Positions 27,020 to 35,104 of a stretch of DNA of 64,000 nucleotides are shown one piece after another. Both the position numbers and the translations under genes were made by a program. This stretch comes from Alteromonas genovensis. Its GTDB lineage: Bacteria > Pseudomonadota > Gammaproteobacteria > Enterobacterales > Alteromonadaceae. Location: contig NZ_JAAAWO010000002.1 of NCBI RefSeq assembly GCF_010500895.1, forward strand, positions 372,001 to 436,000. Direction: 5' to 3'. Below the pieces are notes generated by a model. That model was given only the letters and a program-made list of their open reading frames with translations. It was not told where the DNA came from and ran no database searches. Position 1 is the stretch's first letter. The number at the start of each line of letters is the position of its first letter.

Positions 27020-28219
27020 TTGACGCTTCCTAGCCACTCTTCGGTTACCAGTAAAAAGTCTCTCATTATTTTAGCATTAACCTATTGGCTCTACTTTGGT
27101 CAACTTGGTGTGCTTGTTCCCTATTTAGGTATTTTTTTAGACGGTCGGGGCTTTTCGTCACAGGACATTGGTGAGCTATTTGCTGTTATTACGTTAGCGC
27201 GTATTTTAGGGCCTGGACTTTGGGCAGGTGTGGCAGATAAAACGGGTAACGCGGTTGGCATTATGCGACTTGGCTGTCTTCTTACGGTGCTCACCTTTAG
27301 CTCGGTGTTTTACTTTTCCAGCTTTTGGGGGCTCACTTTTGCCTTCGGTCTTATGATGATGTTTTGGACTGCGGTATTGCCTCAGCTGGAGGTGATCACA
27401 ATGAACGCAGTCTCTACGAGTACCGCTAACTACGGGCAAATAAGACTGTGGGGCAGCATTGGTTTTATCTGCTTGACCGTGACTGCGGGTAAAGCCCTCG
27501 ATATATTTTCCACCGAAACTCCGGTGTATGTCAGTGTTGGGGTGCTATCGCTACTATTCATCAGTACATTATTCATTACCGCGCCGGCTAAGAAATCAAA
27601 AACTGAAAGTGAGCCTGGAAGTATTTGGAGGTTCGTTAAGCAAAAACCGTTTGCGATATTTATTTTTGCCTCTGCATGTCTACAAATTAGCTTTGGTGCC
27701 TTCTATGGCTTCTTTGCATTGTACATGCGAGACCTTGGATACTCTGGTCAGCAAACCGGCGTGTTTATCGCATTTGGTGTACTGGCGGAGGTGGGCATAT
27801 TCTTAGTTGCCAGACATCTTATTAGCCGTTTTGGCGTGTGGAATTTGCTGTTTGCGAGTATCACGTTGACGGCTCTGCGATGGTACTTGCTTGCCGACTT
27901 TGCCCAACATATATCTGTGATTGTGTTTAGCCAAGTTATTCACGCATTAAGCTTTGGATTGACTCACGCGGTGTCTGTGCACTTTATTCATCAGTATTTA
28001 CCAGCAGCATTTCACAGCCGCGGACAAGCCGTGTATATCAGTATTGCCTTTGGTTTAGGGGGCGCGTCTGGTAACTACCTTGCAGGTCAGCAGTGGTCAC
28101 AAGGCACCAATGCCTATGAAACCTTTGTGACTGCAGCCGTTTTCGCTGCAGTGGGGGCCCTGTCTCTCTTCTTGTGCTCTAAAAAAGTGATGGATGGTAA
28201 GGCACCCCAACAAGCCTAA
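27020..28219 (+). CDS. Major facilitator superfamily transporter (HcaT/PPP-like)
   Basis: The 399-residue protein has about twelve hydrophobic spans in two groups of six with a polar loop (SKTESEPGSIWRFVKQKP) between them. The opening WLYFGQLGVLVPYLGIFLDGRGFSSQDIGELFA and the loop GVADKTG resemble the MFS_1-like group that includes HcaT, the 3-phenylpropionate carrier. The substrate is not evident. The start codon is TTG at 27020, supported by GGAG about seven bases upstream; no ATG fits as well. It lies after the aroC terminator and is a separate unit. Confidence 0.82.
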   Translation: MTLPSHSSVTSKKSLIILALTYWLYFGQLGVLVPYLGIFLDGRGFSSQDIGELFAVITLARILGPGLWAGVADKTGNAVGIMRLGCLLTVLTFSSVFYFSSFWGLTFAFGLMMMFWTAVLPQLEVITMNAVSTSTANYGQIRLWGSIGFICLTVTAGKALDIFSTETPVYVSVGVLSLLFISTLFITAPAKKSKTESEPGSIWRFVKQKPFAIFIFASACLQISFGAFYGFFALYMRDLGYSGQQTGVFIAFGVLAEVGIFLVARHLISRFGVWNLLFASITLTALRWYLLADFAQHISVIVFSQVIHALSFGLTHAVSVHFIHQYLPAAFHSRGQAVYISIAFGLGGASGNYLAGQQWSQGTNAYETFVTAAVFAAVGALSLFLCSKKVMDGKAPQQA

Positions 28220-28234
28220 TCAACCCATTAAATT

Positions 28235-28280
28235 GAAGGCCAAGTTCTCGGAAGGCAAAGTTTCAGAAGGCTAAGTATCA
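28235..28280. repeat. 15-16-bp tandem repeat, three copies, across the ycgB stop codon
   Basis: GAAGGCCAAGTTCTCG, GAAGGCAAAGTTTCA and GAAGGCTAAGTATCA follow head to tail. The ycgB stop (28271-28273, minus strand) lies in the third unit. It is one of several short tandem repeats in the window. Confidence 0.65.
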
Positions 28281-29800
28281 GAAAGCGGGGGGCTAGGGCA
28301 TTGTGAAATGACATCGATCTTACCGCTATTATGCTCTTGCTCTAACCTGACATCAAATTTCCACAGTCGATGCAAATGACGCATAACCTCATCTTTTGAC
28401 TCGGCAAGAGGGATATCGTGTTGAGGGATGTAGCGTAATGTTAAGGAACGGTCGCCGCTTATATCTACGTTGTATACCTGAATGTTAGGCTCTAAGTTGC
28501 TCAAGTTATATTGGGCCGAGAGCTTTTCTTTGATTGTGTGGTACCCCTTTTCATTGTGAATAGCACTTACGCTTATAAACGATTTTGAGGTGTCGTCTTC
28601 AAGAGCGAATAGCTTGAAGTCTCGAATGATTTTTGGAGATAAGAACTGACTAATAAAACTCTCGTCTTTAAAGTTCTGCATGGCAAAATGCACCGTTTCT
28701 AACCAGTCCTTCCCTGCGATGCTGGGAAGATAGTAATAATCTTCTTCAGTAGGAGATTGGCATACCCGTTTGATATCCATAAACATAGAAAAGCCTAACG
28801 CGTAGGGATTAATACCAGAATAATACGGACTGTTGTATTCGGGCTGCATGACCACGCTTGAGTGACTGTGCAGAAACTCCATCATAAACCTGTCGCTTAC
28901 CAGCTTGTCGTCGTACATTTTATTTAGAATGTGATAATGCCAAAAACAGGCCCATCCCTCATTCATTACTTGGGTTTGCTTTTGAGGATAAAAATATTGC
29001 GACACCTTGCGCACTATTCTTACAATTTCACGCTGCCACGGCTCTAATAATGGCGCATTCTTTTCAATAAAATAGAGTAAGTTTTCCTGTGGCTCACTAG
29101 GAAAACGACGAGGGTGGGTAGTATGTTTTTGCGCGTTCTCCGGCAGTGTTCGCCATAGTTCATTGACCTGCGACTGTAAGTAAGTCTCGCGCTCTTGTTG
29201 ACGGTTCTTTTCTTCCTGTAGGGAAATTTTCTGAGGCCGCTTATACCTATCTACGCCAAAGTTCATTAACGCGTGGCACGAATCAAGAATATTTTCCACA
29301 TCCTCAAAGCCAAATTTTTGTTCGCATTCGGCAATATAGTTTTTAGCAAACACCAGGTAGTCGATGATTGAGCCAGCGTCGGTCCAAGTTTTAAATAGAT
29401 AGTTGCCTTTAAAAAAGGAGTTGTGGCCGTAGCATGCATGGGCCATAACTAACGCCTGCATGGTAATGGTATTTTCTTCCATTAAATAGGCAATACAGGG
29501 GCTTGAATTAATGACTATTTCGTACGCCAACCCCATTTGCCCCCGTTTGTACTGCTGCTCAGTCTGAATAAACTTTTTACCAAACGACCAGTGTGTGTAG
29601 TTGAGCGGCATGCCGATGCTGGCGTAGGCATCCATCATTTGTTCTGCGGTAATAACTTCAATTTGGTTGGGGTAGGTGTCGAGCTTGAAGGCTTTTGCTA
29701 TACGGTCAATATGTTCCTCGTACTCACCAAGCAAGTCAAAGTTCCAATCAGGTCCATCACTAAGCTCATAAAATTGATGGGATAAGGGGGAAGTCGACAT
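28271..29800 (-). CDS. ycgB: SpoVR family protein (YcgB)
   Basis: The 509-residue protein belongs to the SpoVR family and has nearly the length of E. coli YcgB (510). Recognisable pieces are HWSFGKKFIQTEQQYKRGQMGLAYEIVIN and HACYGHNSFFKGNYLF, and a His-rich EGWACFWHYHILNKM near 300. The molecular activity of SpoVR is not established. ATG 29800 has AAGGAG six bases upstream, overlapping the yeaH stop, so translation is coupled. It is the third gene of the yeaG-yeaH-ycgB operon, linked in other bacteria to stationary-phase and nitrogen-starvation responses. Confidence 0.93.
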   Translation of the reverse strand: MSTSPLSHQFYELSDGPDWNFDLLGEYEEHIDRIAKAFKLDTYPNQIEVITAEQMMDAYASIGMPLNYTHWSFGKKFIQTEQQYKRGQMGLAYEIVINSSPCIAYLMEENTITMQALVMAHACYGHNSFFKGNYLFKTWTDAGSIIDYLVFAKNYIAECEQKFGFEDVENILDSCHALMNFGVDRYKRPQKISLQEEKNRQQERETYLQSQVNELWRTLPENAQKHTTHPRRFPSEPQENLLYFIEKNAPLLEPWQREIVRIVRKVSQYFYPQKQTQVMNEGWACFWHYHILNKMYDDKLVSDRFMMEFLHSHSSVVMQPEYNSPYYSGINPYALGFSMFMDIKRVCQSPTEEDYYYLPSIAGKDWLETVHFAMQNFKDESFISQFLSPKIIRDFKLFALEDDTSKSFISVSAIHNEKGYHTIKEKLSAQYNLSNLEPNIQVYNVDISGDRSLTLRYIPQHDIPLAESKDEVMRHLHRLWKFDVRLEQEHNSGKIDVISQCPSPPLSDT

Positions 29801-29810
29801 AGAATGCTCC

Positions 29811-31133
29811 TTAACTTGCGTCAGCATCTGCGCGCTTAAATATCTCTCTAAACACGGGATAGATATCAGCTTGAGATTCAATATGCTTACACATGAAGTT
29901 GTCGTGGGACGCGCTTACTTGCTCAAACCCTTTCCATAAACTTTGATGGGGTCGTTCAGTAATCTCAATGTAAGTATAGTAGCGGCAAACGGGTAATAAA
30001 TGGTGGGCAAGCAACGCACTGCATTTTGGCGAGTCGTCAGCCCAATTATCACCATCAGAGGCTTGAGCCCCGTAAATATTCCAAAGGCCGTCGCTGTATC
30101 GTTCTTCTATGATGTCTTTCATCAGCTTTAATGCGCTTGAAACAATAGTGCCCCCGGTCTCCTGGGAATAAAAGAACTCTTGTTCATCTACTTCTTTAGC
30201 CTGTGTGTGGTGGCGAATATACACCACGTCCACATTTTCATACGTGCGACTGAGAAACAGATAAAGCAGAATATAAAATCGCTTCGCCGTCTCTTTTGTA
30301 GCTTGATCCATTGAGCCAGAAACGTCCATTAAACAGAACATCACGGCCTTACTGCTAGGAAGCGGTCGTTTGTCATAATTTTTAAAGCGCAGATCAAAGG
30401 TATCAATAAAGGGCACTTTGGCGATTTTGGCTTTTAATGCGGCAATATCCGCCTCTAAAGCGATTTGCTCTTCCGTTACTAATTGCGAATTAGCACGCAT
30501 GCTTTCATCTGTGCTGTCAGTATTATTGCCTTCGTTGGCTTTTAATCGCTCATAGCGTTCCTCTAATTCTCTAAGCTTGCGTTTGTCTGTTGCAGTCAAC
30601 GCAATGCGCCTGGCCACAGAGCCTTTTAATGAACGCACAATATCTAAATTAGAGGGAATGCCATCGGTTTGATAACCCGCTCGATACGTTTCGTATTGTG
30701 TAACGTGATTGAATTGGTTTTTTTTCAGGTTCGGCAATTCAAGATCTTCAAACAGAATGCTTAAATACTCGTCTTTAGAAATAGAGAAGACAAATTCGTC
30801 TTGCCCCTCGCCGTCGTTGCTGGCGTCTCCGTCTCCATTGCCCCGGCTAGCTCCTTGAGGGGGACGCTCAATTCTATCTCCCTCTGAAAACTGGTCGTTG
30901 CCGGGATGGACCATATCCCGCCGCCCGCCTTTACCAGTGTGAAATACAGGTTCTGAAATATCCCGTGTGGGAATACTAATTTGTTCACCAGATTCCACAT
31001 TGGTTACCGAACGCTTGCCTACTGCGTCTGACACCGCCCGCTTTATTTGCTGCTTATAGCGTTTAATAAAGCGCTGTCGGTTTATCGTGCTTTTGCCTTT
31101 GCTGTTGAGCCTTCGGTCAATAAAATGGGCCAT
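29811..31133 (-). CDS. yeaH: YeaH/DUF444 family protein with von Willebrand A-like domain
   Basis: The 440-residue protein matches E. coli YeaH throughout: [23 protein letters not shown] at the start, [17 protein letters not shown], and the metal-binding MIDAS-like [17 protein letters not shown] with [12 protein letters not shown]. It is thought to act with the PrkA-type kinase YeaG; its exact role is unknown. The first Met of the longer frame (31139) is two residues earlier and does not match the family start. A ribosome site AGGTG is present. It lies 116 bases after yeaG and 10 bases before ycgB. Confidence 0.93.
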   Translation of the reverse strand: MAHFIDRRLNSKGKSTINRQRFIKRYKQQIKRAVSDAVGKRSVTNVESGEQISIPTRDISEPVFHTGKGGRRDMVHPGNDQFSEGDRIERPPQGASRGNGDGDASNDGEGQDEFVFSISKDEYLSILFEDLELPNLKKNQFNHVTQYETYRAGYQTDGIPSNLDIVRSLKGSVARRIALTATDKRKLRELEERYERLKANEGNNTDSTDESMRANSQLVTEEQIALEADIAALKAKIAKVPFIDTFDLRFKNYDKRPLPSSKAVMFCLMDVSGSMDQATKETAKRFYILLYLFLSRTYENVDVVYIRHHTQAKEVDEQEFFYSQETGGTIVSSALKLMKDIIEERYSDGLWNIYGAQASDGDNWADDSPKCSALLAHHLLPVCRYYTYIEITERPHQSLWKGFEQVSASHDNFMCKHIESQADIYPVFREIFKRADADAS

Positions 31134-31249
31134 AAACACCTACTTACATAATGATACTCATGTATTAAAATTCGACCTCATACAGAGGAAATTCATACAA
31201 TGAAAATCCACATGAGTGAGAATTCGATAGGCAGAGAGAAAGCGCGTCT

Positions 31250-33172
31250 TTACGACGCTTTTCTCACTCGGAGATACCATTCGCAGAGTAATCTTACTTG
31301 CTTTTGCGTATAGCCTTTTTCGGTCATGCGGTTAACAAAGTCGTCATGCTTCTTCTGCTCCTCAGTGGAGCCTTTTGTGTTAAACGAAATGACGGGTAAC
31401 AAATCTTCAGTATTTGAAAACATTTTCTTTTCAATCACGGTGCGCAATTTTTCATAGCTGGTCCACGAAGGATTGTTACCGTTGTTATTCGCTCTGGCGC
31501 GAAGCACAAAGTTTACGATTTCATTTCTAAAATCTTTTGGGTTGCTTATTCCCGCTGGCTTTTCCGTTTTTTCAAGCTCTGCATTAAGCGCCTCACGGTC
31601 GAATAATTGACCAGTTTCGGGGTCTCGATACTCTTGGTCCTGGATCCAAAAGTCAGCATATGTGACATATCGGTCAAATAAATTTTGACCGTATTCCGAG
31701 TAGCTTTCTAAATAGGCGGTTTGTATCTCTTTTCCAATAAACTCCACATATCGAGGCGTAAGGTAGCCTTTCAAAAATTCGAGGTACCTGTCGGCAATTT
31801 CTTGGTTAAACTGTTCACGCTCAATTTGTCGTTCTAAAACGTAGAATAGGTGCACAGGGTTAGCTGCTACTTCCTGGCTGTCGAAATTAAACACCCTAGA
31901 TAAAATTTTAAACGCAAAGCGAGTGGAAAGACCCTCCATTCCCTCATCAACTCCCGCGTAGTCTCTATACTCTTGATAAGACTTCGCTTTTGGATCTGTG
32001 TCTTTTAGGCTTTCTCCATCGTACACCCGCATCTTAGAAAATAAACTTGAGTTTTCAGGCTCTTTAAGACGGGAGAGAACAATAAATTGAGCCAAGCATT
32101 CCAATGTGTCGGGGGCACAGGGCGCACCGTGTAACTCACTGGTGTCCAACAGCTTTTTATAAATCTTAATTTCTTCACTCACTCGCAGGCAGTAAGGCAC
32201 TTTGACAATGTACACCCTGTCTAGAAACGCCTCGTTGTTTTTGTTGTTGCGAAAGGATTGCCATTCAGATTCATTAGAATGAGCCAGTATCAGACCATCA
32301 AACGGCAATGCCGAAAATCCCTCTGTCGGATTGTAATTACCTTCTTGCGTTGCTGTAAGCAGAGGATGTAACACCTTGATAGGTGCTTTAAACATTTCTA
32401 CAAATTCCATCAGCCCCTGATTGGCTTTGCATAGAGAGCCGGAATAGCTGTAAGCGTCTGGATCATTTTGAGCGTATTGCTCTAAGCGGCGAATATCTAC
32501 TTTTCCTACCAGCGCAGAAATGTCTTGGTTATTTTCATCACCAGGCTCGGTTTTTGCGATACCAGTTTGGTCGAGTATTGAAGGATAAACCCGAACAACT
32601 TTAAACTGGGTAATATCGCCATTAAATTCATGTAGACGCTTGCGCGCCCATGGCGACATGATGGTTTTAAGGTAGCGCTTGGGAACACCGTATTCTCGTC
32701 TTAAAATGTCACCGTCTTCATTTTCATCAAATAGACAGAAAGGGTGATCATTAACTGGCGAGCCCTTGAGCATATAAATTGGAACATTTTGCATTAACTC
32801 TTTCAGTCGTTCGGCCAATGACGATTTACCGCCGCCAACAGGACCTAGCAAATATAAGATTTGTTTACGCTCTTCTAATCCCTGTGCGGCATGTTTTAAG
32901 TATGACACGATTTGTTCAATCGCCTCTTCCATACCATAAAATTCTGAAAAAGCTGGATAGCGAGAAATGACGCGGTTAGAAAAAATGCGACTGAGTAGTG
33001 GATCGCTGGCGGTATCAATCCGCTCAGGTTCACCAATGGCTATTAAGAGACGTTCGGCGGCGTTGGCATAGGCCAGAGAATCTTCCTTGCAGATTTCAAG
33101 GAATTCTCCAATGGTAAACTCTTCCTGTTTACGCTCCTCATAGCGACTTTGATAGTGCTCAAAGATACCCAT
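31250..33172 (-). CDS. yeaG: PrkA-family serine protein kinase YeaG
   Basis: The 640-residue cytoplasmic protein has an AAA-type N-terminal ATPase part with Walker A GPVGGGKSS (about residues 110-118) and a C-terminal PrkA kinase part, as in E. coli YeaG (644). FEHYQSRYEERKQEEFTIGEFL at the start is diagnostic. In E. coli it is a serine kinase expressed under nitrogen starvation and stationary phase. AGGGG precedes the ATG by six bases. It heads the leftward operon with yeaH and ycgB. The promoter must lie in 33173-33300; I could not fix it. Confidence 0.95.
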   Translation of the reverse strand: MGIFEHYQSRYEERKQEEFTIGEFLEICKEDSLAYANAAERLLIAIGEPERIDTASDPLLSRIFSNRVISRYPAFSEFYGMEEAIEQIVSYLKHAAQGLEERKQILYLLGPVGGGKSSLAERLKELMQNVPIYMLKGSPVNDHPFCLFDENEDGDILRREYGVPKRYLKTIMSPWARKRLHEFNGDITQFKVVRVYPSILDQTGIAKTEPGDENNQDISALVGKVDIRRLEQYAQNDPDAYSYSGSLCKANQGLMEFVEMFKAPIKVLHPLLTATQEGNYNPTEGFSALPFDGLILAHSNESEWQSFRNNKNNEAFLDRVYIVKVPYCLRVSEEIKIYKKLLDTSELHGAPCAPDTLECLAQFIVLSRLKEPENSSLFSKMRVYDGESLKDTDPKAKSYQEYRDYAGVDEGMEGLSTRFAFKILSRVFNFDSQEVAANPVHLFYVLERQIEREQFNQEIADRYLEFLKGYLTPRYVEFIGKEIQTAYLESYSEYGQNLFDRYVTYADFWIQDQEYRDPETGQLFDREALNAELEKTEKPAGISNPKDFRNEIVNFVLRARANNNGNNPSWTSYEKLRTVIEKKMFSNTEDLLPVISFNTKGSTEEQKKHDDFVNRMTEKGYTQKQVRLLCEWYLRVRKAS

Positions 33173-33279
33173 AAATACCCCTTAGAAAACGGAAACCCGT
33201 ACTTTCATGTTAGTAGGTATTCTTAAAAAGGTAAGGTTTTGTAGGTTAACTTTTTTAGAGAGTGTTTGTCGCTGAACAC

Positions 33280-33306
33280 AAAAAAGCCTCGCTAGTGCGA
33301 GGCTTT
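33280..33306 (-). terminator. Intrinsic terminator after sodB
   Basis: AAAGCCTCGC (33283-33292) pairs with GCGAGGCTTT (33297-33306) around TAGT. On the minus strand it runs into TTTTTTGTG. It separates sodB from the yeaG operon. Confidence 0.88.
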
Positions 33307-33388
33307 CATATGCAGCTATTTGTAGCGATTTATTTCTATTCAGAGACCGCTCTGTATAGCGCTCACCCTGTCTAGAAAGAAAGGTCGC

Positions 33389-33970
33389 TTACGCTAGATT
33401 ACTGTTCGCAAATTCCCAGTTTACCAGTGCCCAGAAGTTTTCTAGGTACTTAGGACGAGCATTACGATAATCGATGTAATACGCGTGTTCCCAAAGGTCA
33501 ACAGTTAGGATTGGCGTTAGCGAGTCGCCTGAAATAGGTGTTTCAGCATTGCTTGTATTAACAATGTCTAGGCTGCCGTCAGCTGTTTTTACTAGCCACG
33601 TCCAGCTTGAACCGAAGTTGTTCACTGCTTTGTCATTAAACGCTGCTTGGAAGTCAGCGAATGAGCCCCATTTTGCATTTATTGCGTCAGCTACTGCACC
33701 TGTTGGCTCGCCGCCGCCATTTGGGCTTAGGCAACTCCAGTAGAAAGTATGGTTCCAAACTTGAGCTGCATTATTGAATACACCGCCTTCAGAAGCCTTA
33801 ATGATTTCTTCTAGGCTTTTGCTCGCCATATCAGTACCTTCCACTAGGCCATTAAGCTTAGTTACGTAGGTAGCGTGATGCTTGCCATAGTGGTACTCAA
33901 GTGTTTCAGCAGAAATATGCGGTTCTAGTGCATTTTGTTCGTAGGGTAATGCTGGTAATTCAAAAGCCAT
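33389..33970 (-). CDS. sodB: Iron superoxide dismutase
   Basis: The 193-residue enzyme converts superoxide to oxygen and peroxide in the cytoplasm. Metal ligands are His27, His74, Asp158 and His162 (NHTFYW and [13 protein letters not shown]). [11 protein letters not shown] and PNGGGEPTG mark the iron type. ATG 33970 has GGAG five bases upstream and gives the E. coli SodB length; the frame to 33982 adds four residues. It is monocistronic. In relatives sodB is subject to iron-linked control; here a small-RNA gene candidate lies 10 kb away, but no pairing was tested. Confidence 0.96.
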   Translation of the reverse strand: MAFELPALPYEQNALEPHISAETLEYHYGKHHATYVTKLNGLVEGTDMASKSLEEIIKASEGGVFNNAAQVWNHTFYWSCLSPNGGGEPTGAVADAINAKWGSFADFQAAFNDKAVNNFGSSWTWLVKTADGSLDIVNTSNAETPISGDSLTPILTVDLWEHAYYIDYRNARPKYLENFWALVNWEFANSNLA

Positions 33971-34430
33971 GTCGGTCTCCATGATTAGTTTATAGATATA
34001 ACGCTATTAACCCTCTAAAGCCTGCAAATAGAGGACAACGTGCTAATTTAGCTCACTAATATCGTTATGTGTATTGTTTCGAAATAAAGCGCTTCGAAAT
34101 AAAGCGTTTCGAAATAAAGCATAACGTAGAAGTGGGGATAAAGTCTTATAACTCAATGACAAAATTATGAATTTTTCGTCTATGCTTGAGAGAAGTCAGT
34201 AACAATACAATTGATAGCCACGTGACCTTTTAACAGATCACTTTATAACGCGTGTTTTATCGGCGCTGGTAAAGCGACTGCCACGTTACTCTATTCATTA
34301 TTAAGCATATTAGCGATTATGTTAGAGACTGGATAACATCACAATAAGATAATTTGTGTTATTCTGCCCTTGATAAATGTGACGAGCATTCCCACTTCCT
34401 AAGTATTAACTATTCCGCTGAGAGGATCCA
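33971..34430. other. Divergent intergenic region between sodB and grxD
   Basis: This 460-base stretch has no gene. It contains a 15-bp tandem repeat (34077-34121) and AT-rich DNA that must hold the promoters of both genes. No Fur-like palindrome of good quality was seen. Confidence 0.45.
34077..34121. repeat. 15-bp tandem repeat, three copies, upstream of sodB
   Basis: TTTCGAAATAAAGCG, CTTCGAAATAAAGCG and TTTCGAAATAAAGCA are head to tail. TTCGAA is a small palindrome in each unit, so regularly spaced binding sites are possible. Confidence 0.85.
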
Positions 34431-34781
34431 ATGGACAATACTGAAAGCCAATCGACGATTGACAGAATTAAGCAACAAATTGAAGAGAACCCAATCCTGC
34501 TTTATATGAAGGGCTCACCTAAGCTTCCAAGCTGTGGATTTTCTTCACAAGCTTCACAGGCGCTTATGTCATGTGGAGAGGCCTTTGCCTATGTTGATAT
34601 TCTTCAGAATCCAGACATTCGTGCAGAATTGCCAAAGTATGCAAACTGGCCAACGTTTCCACAACTTTGGGTTGATGGAGAACTGGTAGGCGGGTGTGAC
34701 ATCATTATTGAAATGTTCCAGCAAAACGAGCTGCAGCCATTGGTCAAAGAGACGGCTGAAAAACACAAAACTGAAGAGTAA
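34431..34781 (+). CDS. grxD: Monothiol glutaredoxin (Grx4 type)
   Basis: The 116-residue protein has the CGFS active site (Cys35) in KLPSCGFSSQA, then WPTFPQLWVDGELVGGCDII, the glutathione-binding part. Grx4-type proteins bind a bridging [2Fe-2S] cluster with glutathione and deliver iron-sulfur clusters. Length is normal. AGAGG precedes the ATG by six bases, and a terminator follows. It is divergent from sodB, and near other iron and redox genes. Confidence 0.96.
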   Translation: MDNTESQSTIDRIKQQIEENPILLYMKGSPKLPSCGFSSQASQALMSCGEAFAYVDILQNPDIRAELPKYANWPTFPQLWVDGELVGGCDIIIEMFQQNELQPLVKETAEKHKTEE

Positions 34782-34805
34782 TTAGCAAATCTCAATTCTC
34801 TATTG

Positions 34806-34832
34806 AAAAGCCGGCTTTAAGTCGGCTTTTTT
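34806..34832 (+). terminator. Intrinsic terminator after grxD
   Basis: AAAAGCCGGC and GTCGGCTTTT form a stem around TTTAA and run into TTTTTT, 25 bases after the stop. Confidence 0.85.
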
Positions 34833-35104
34833 GATTGAAATTACCAAAAAACACATTGCTTTTAATTCCGCTAAAACTATATAGACAAGCCAGAAAAATA
34901 AATCCTCTACGCCTTGAAAAAATATTTTTATTTTATCGAAAAAGGTTTGTTTTTTAATACGTTACCCTCTATAAAAAACCTGTGCTGACACAGCAGTCGT
35001 CAGTGTTGAAGGTCTAATAAAAAATTACTTTATCGCAATCACTTTGGTTATGGTTTAAGGCGCAAAAGCGCCAAAGCTGATAAAGAAAACTCCGGGAAAA
35101 CACC
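34833..35104. other. Leader region of the first intact TonB-dependent receptor
   Basis: No gene is visible. TTTGTT ... TATAAA near 34946-34975 may be a weak promoter. CTGAC / GTCAG near 34984-35002 is a small hairpin. The ribosome site CGGGA lies just before the ATG at 35105. Confidence 0.4.

Noticed and set aside
34077..34121. CRISPR array
   Set aside because: The units are contiguous 15-mers without spacers, and no cas gene is in the window.
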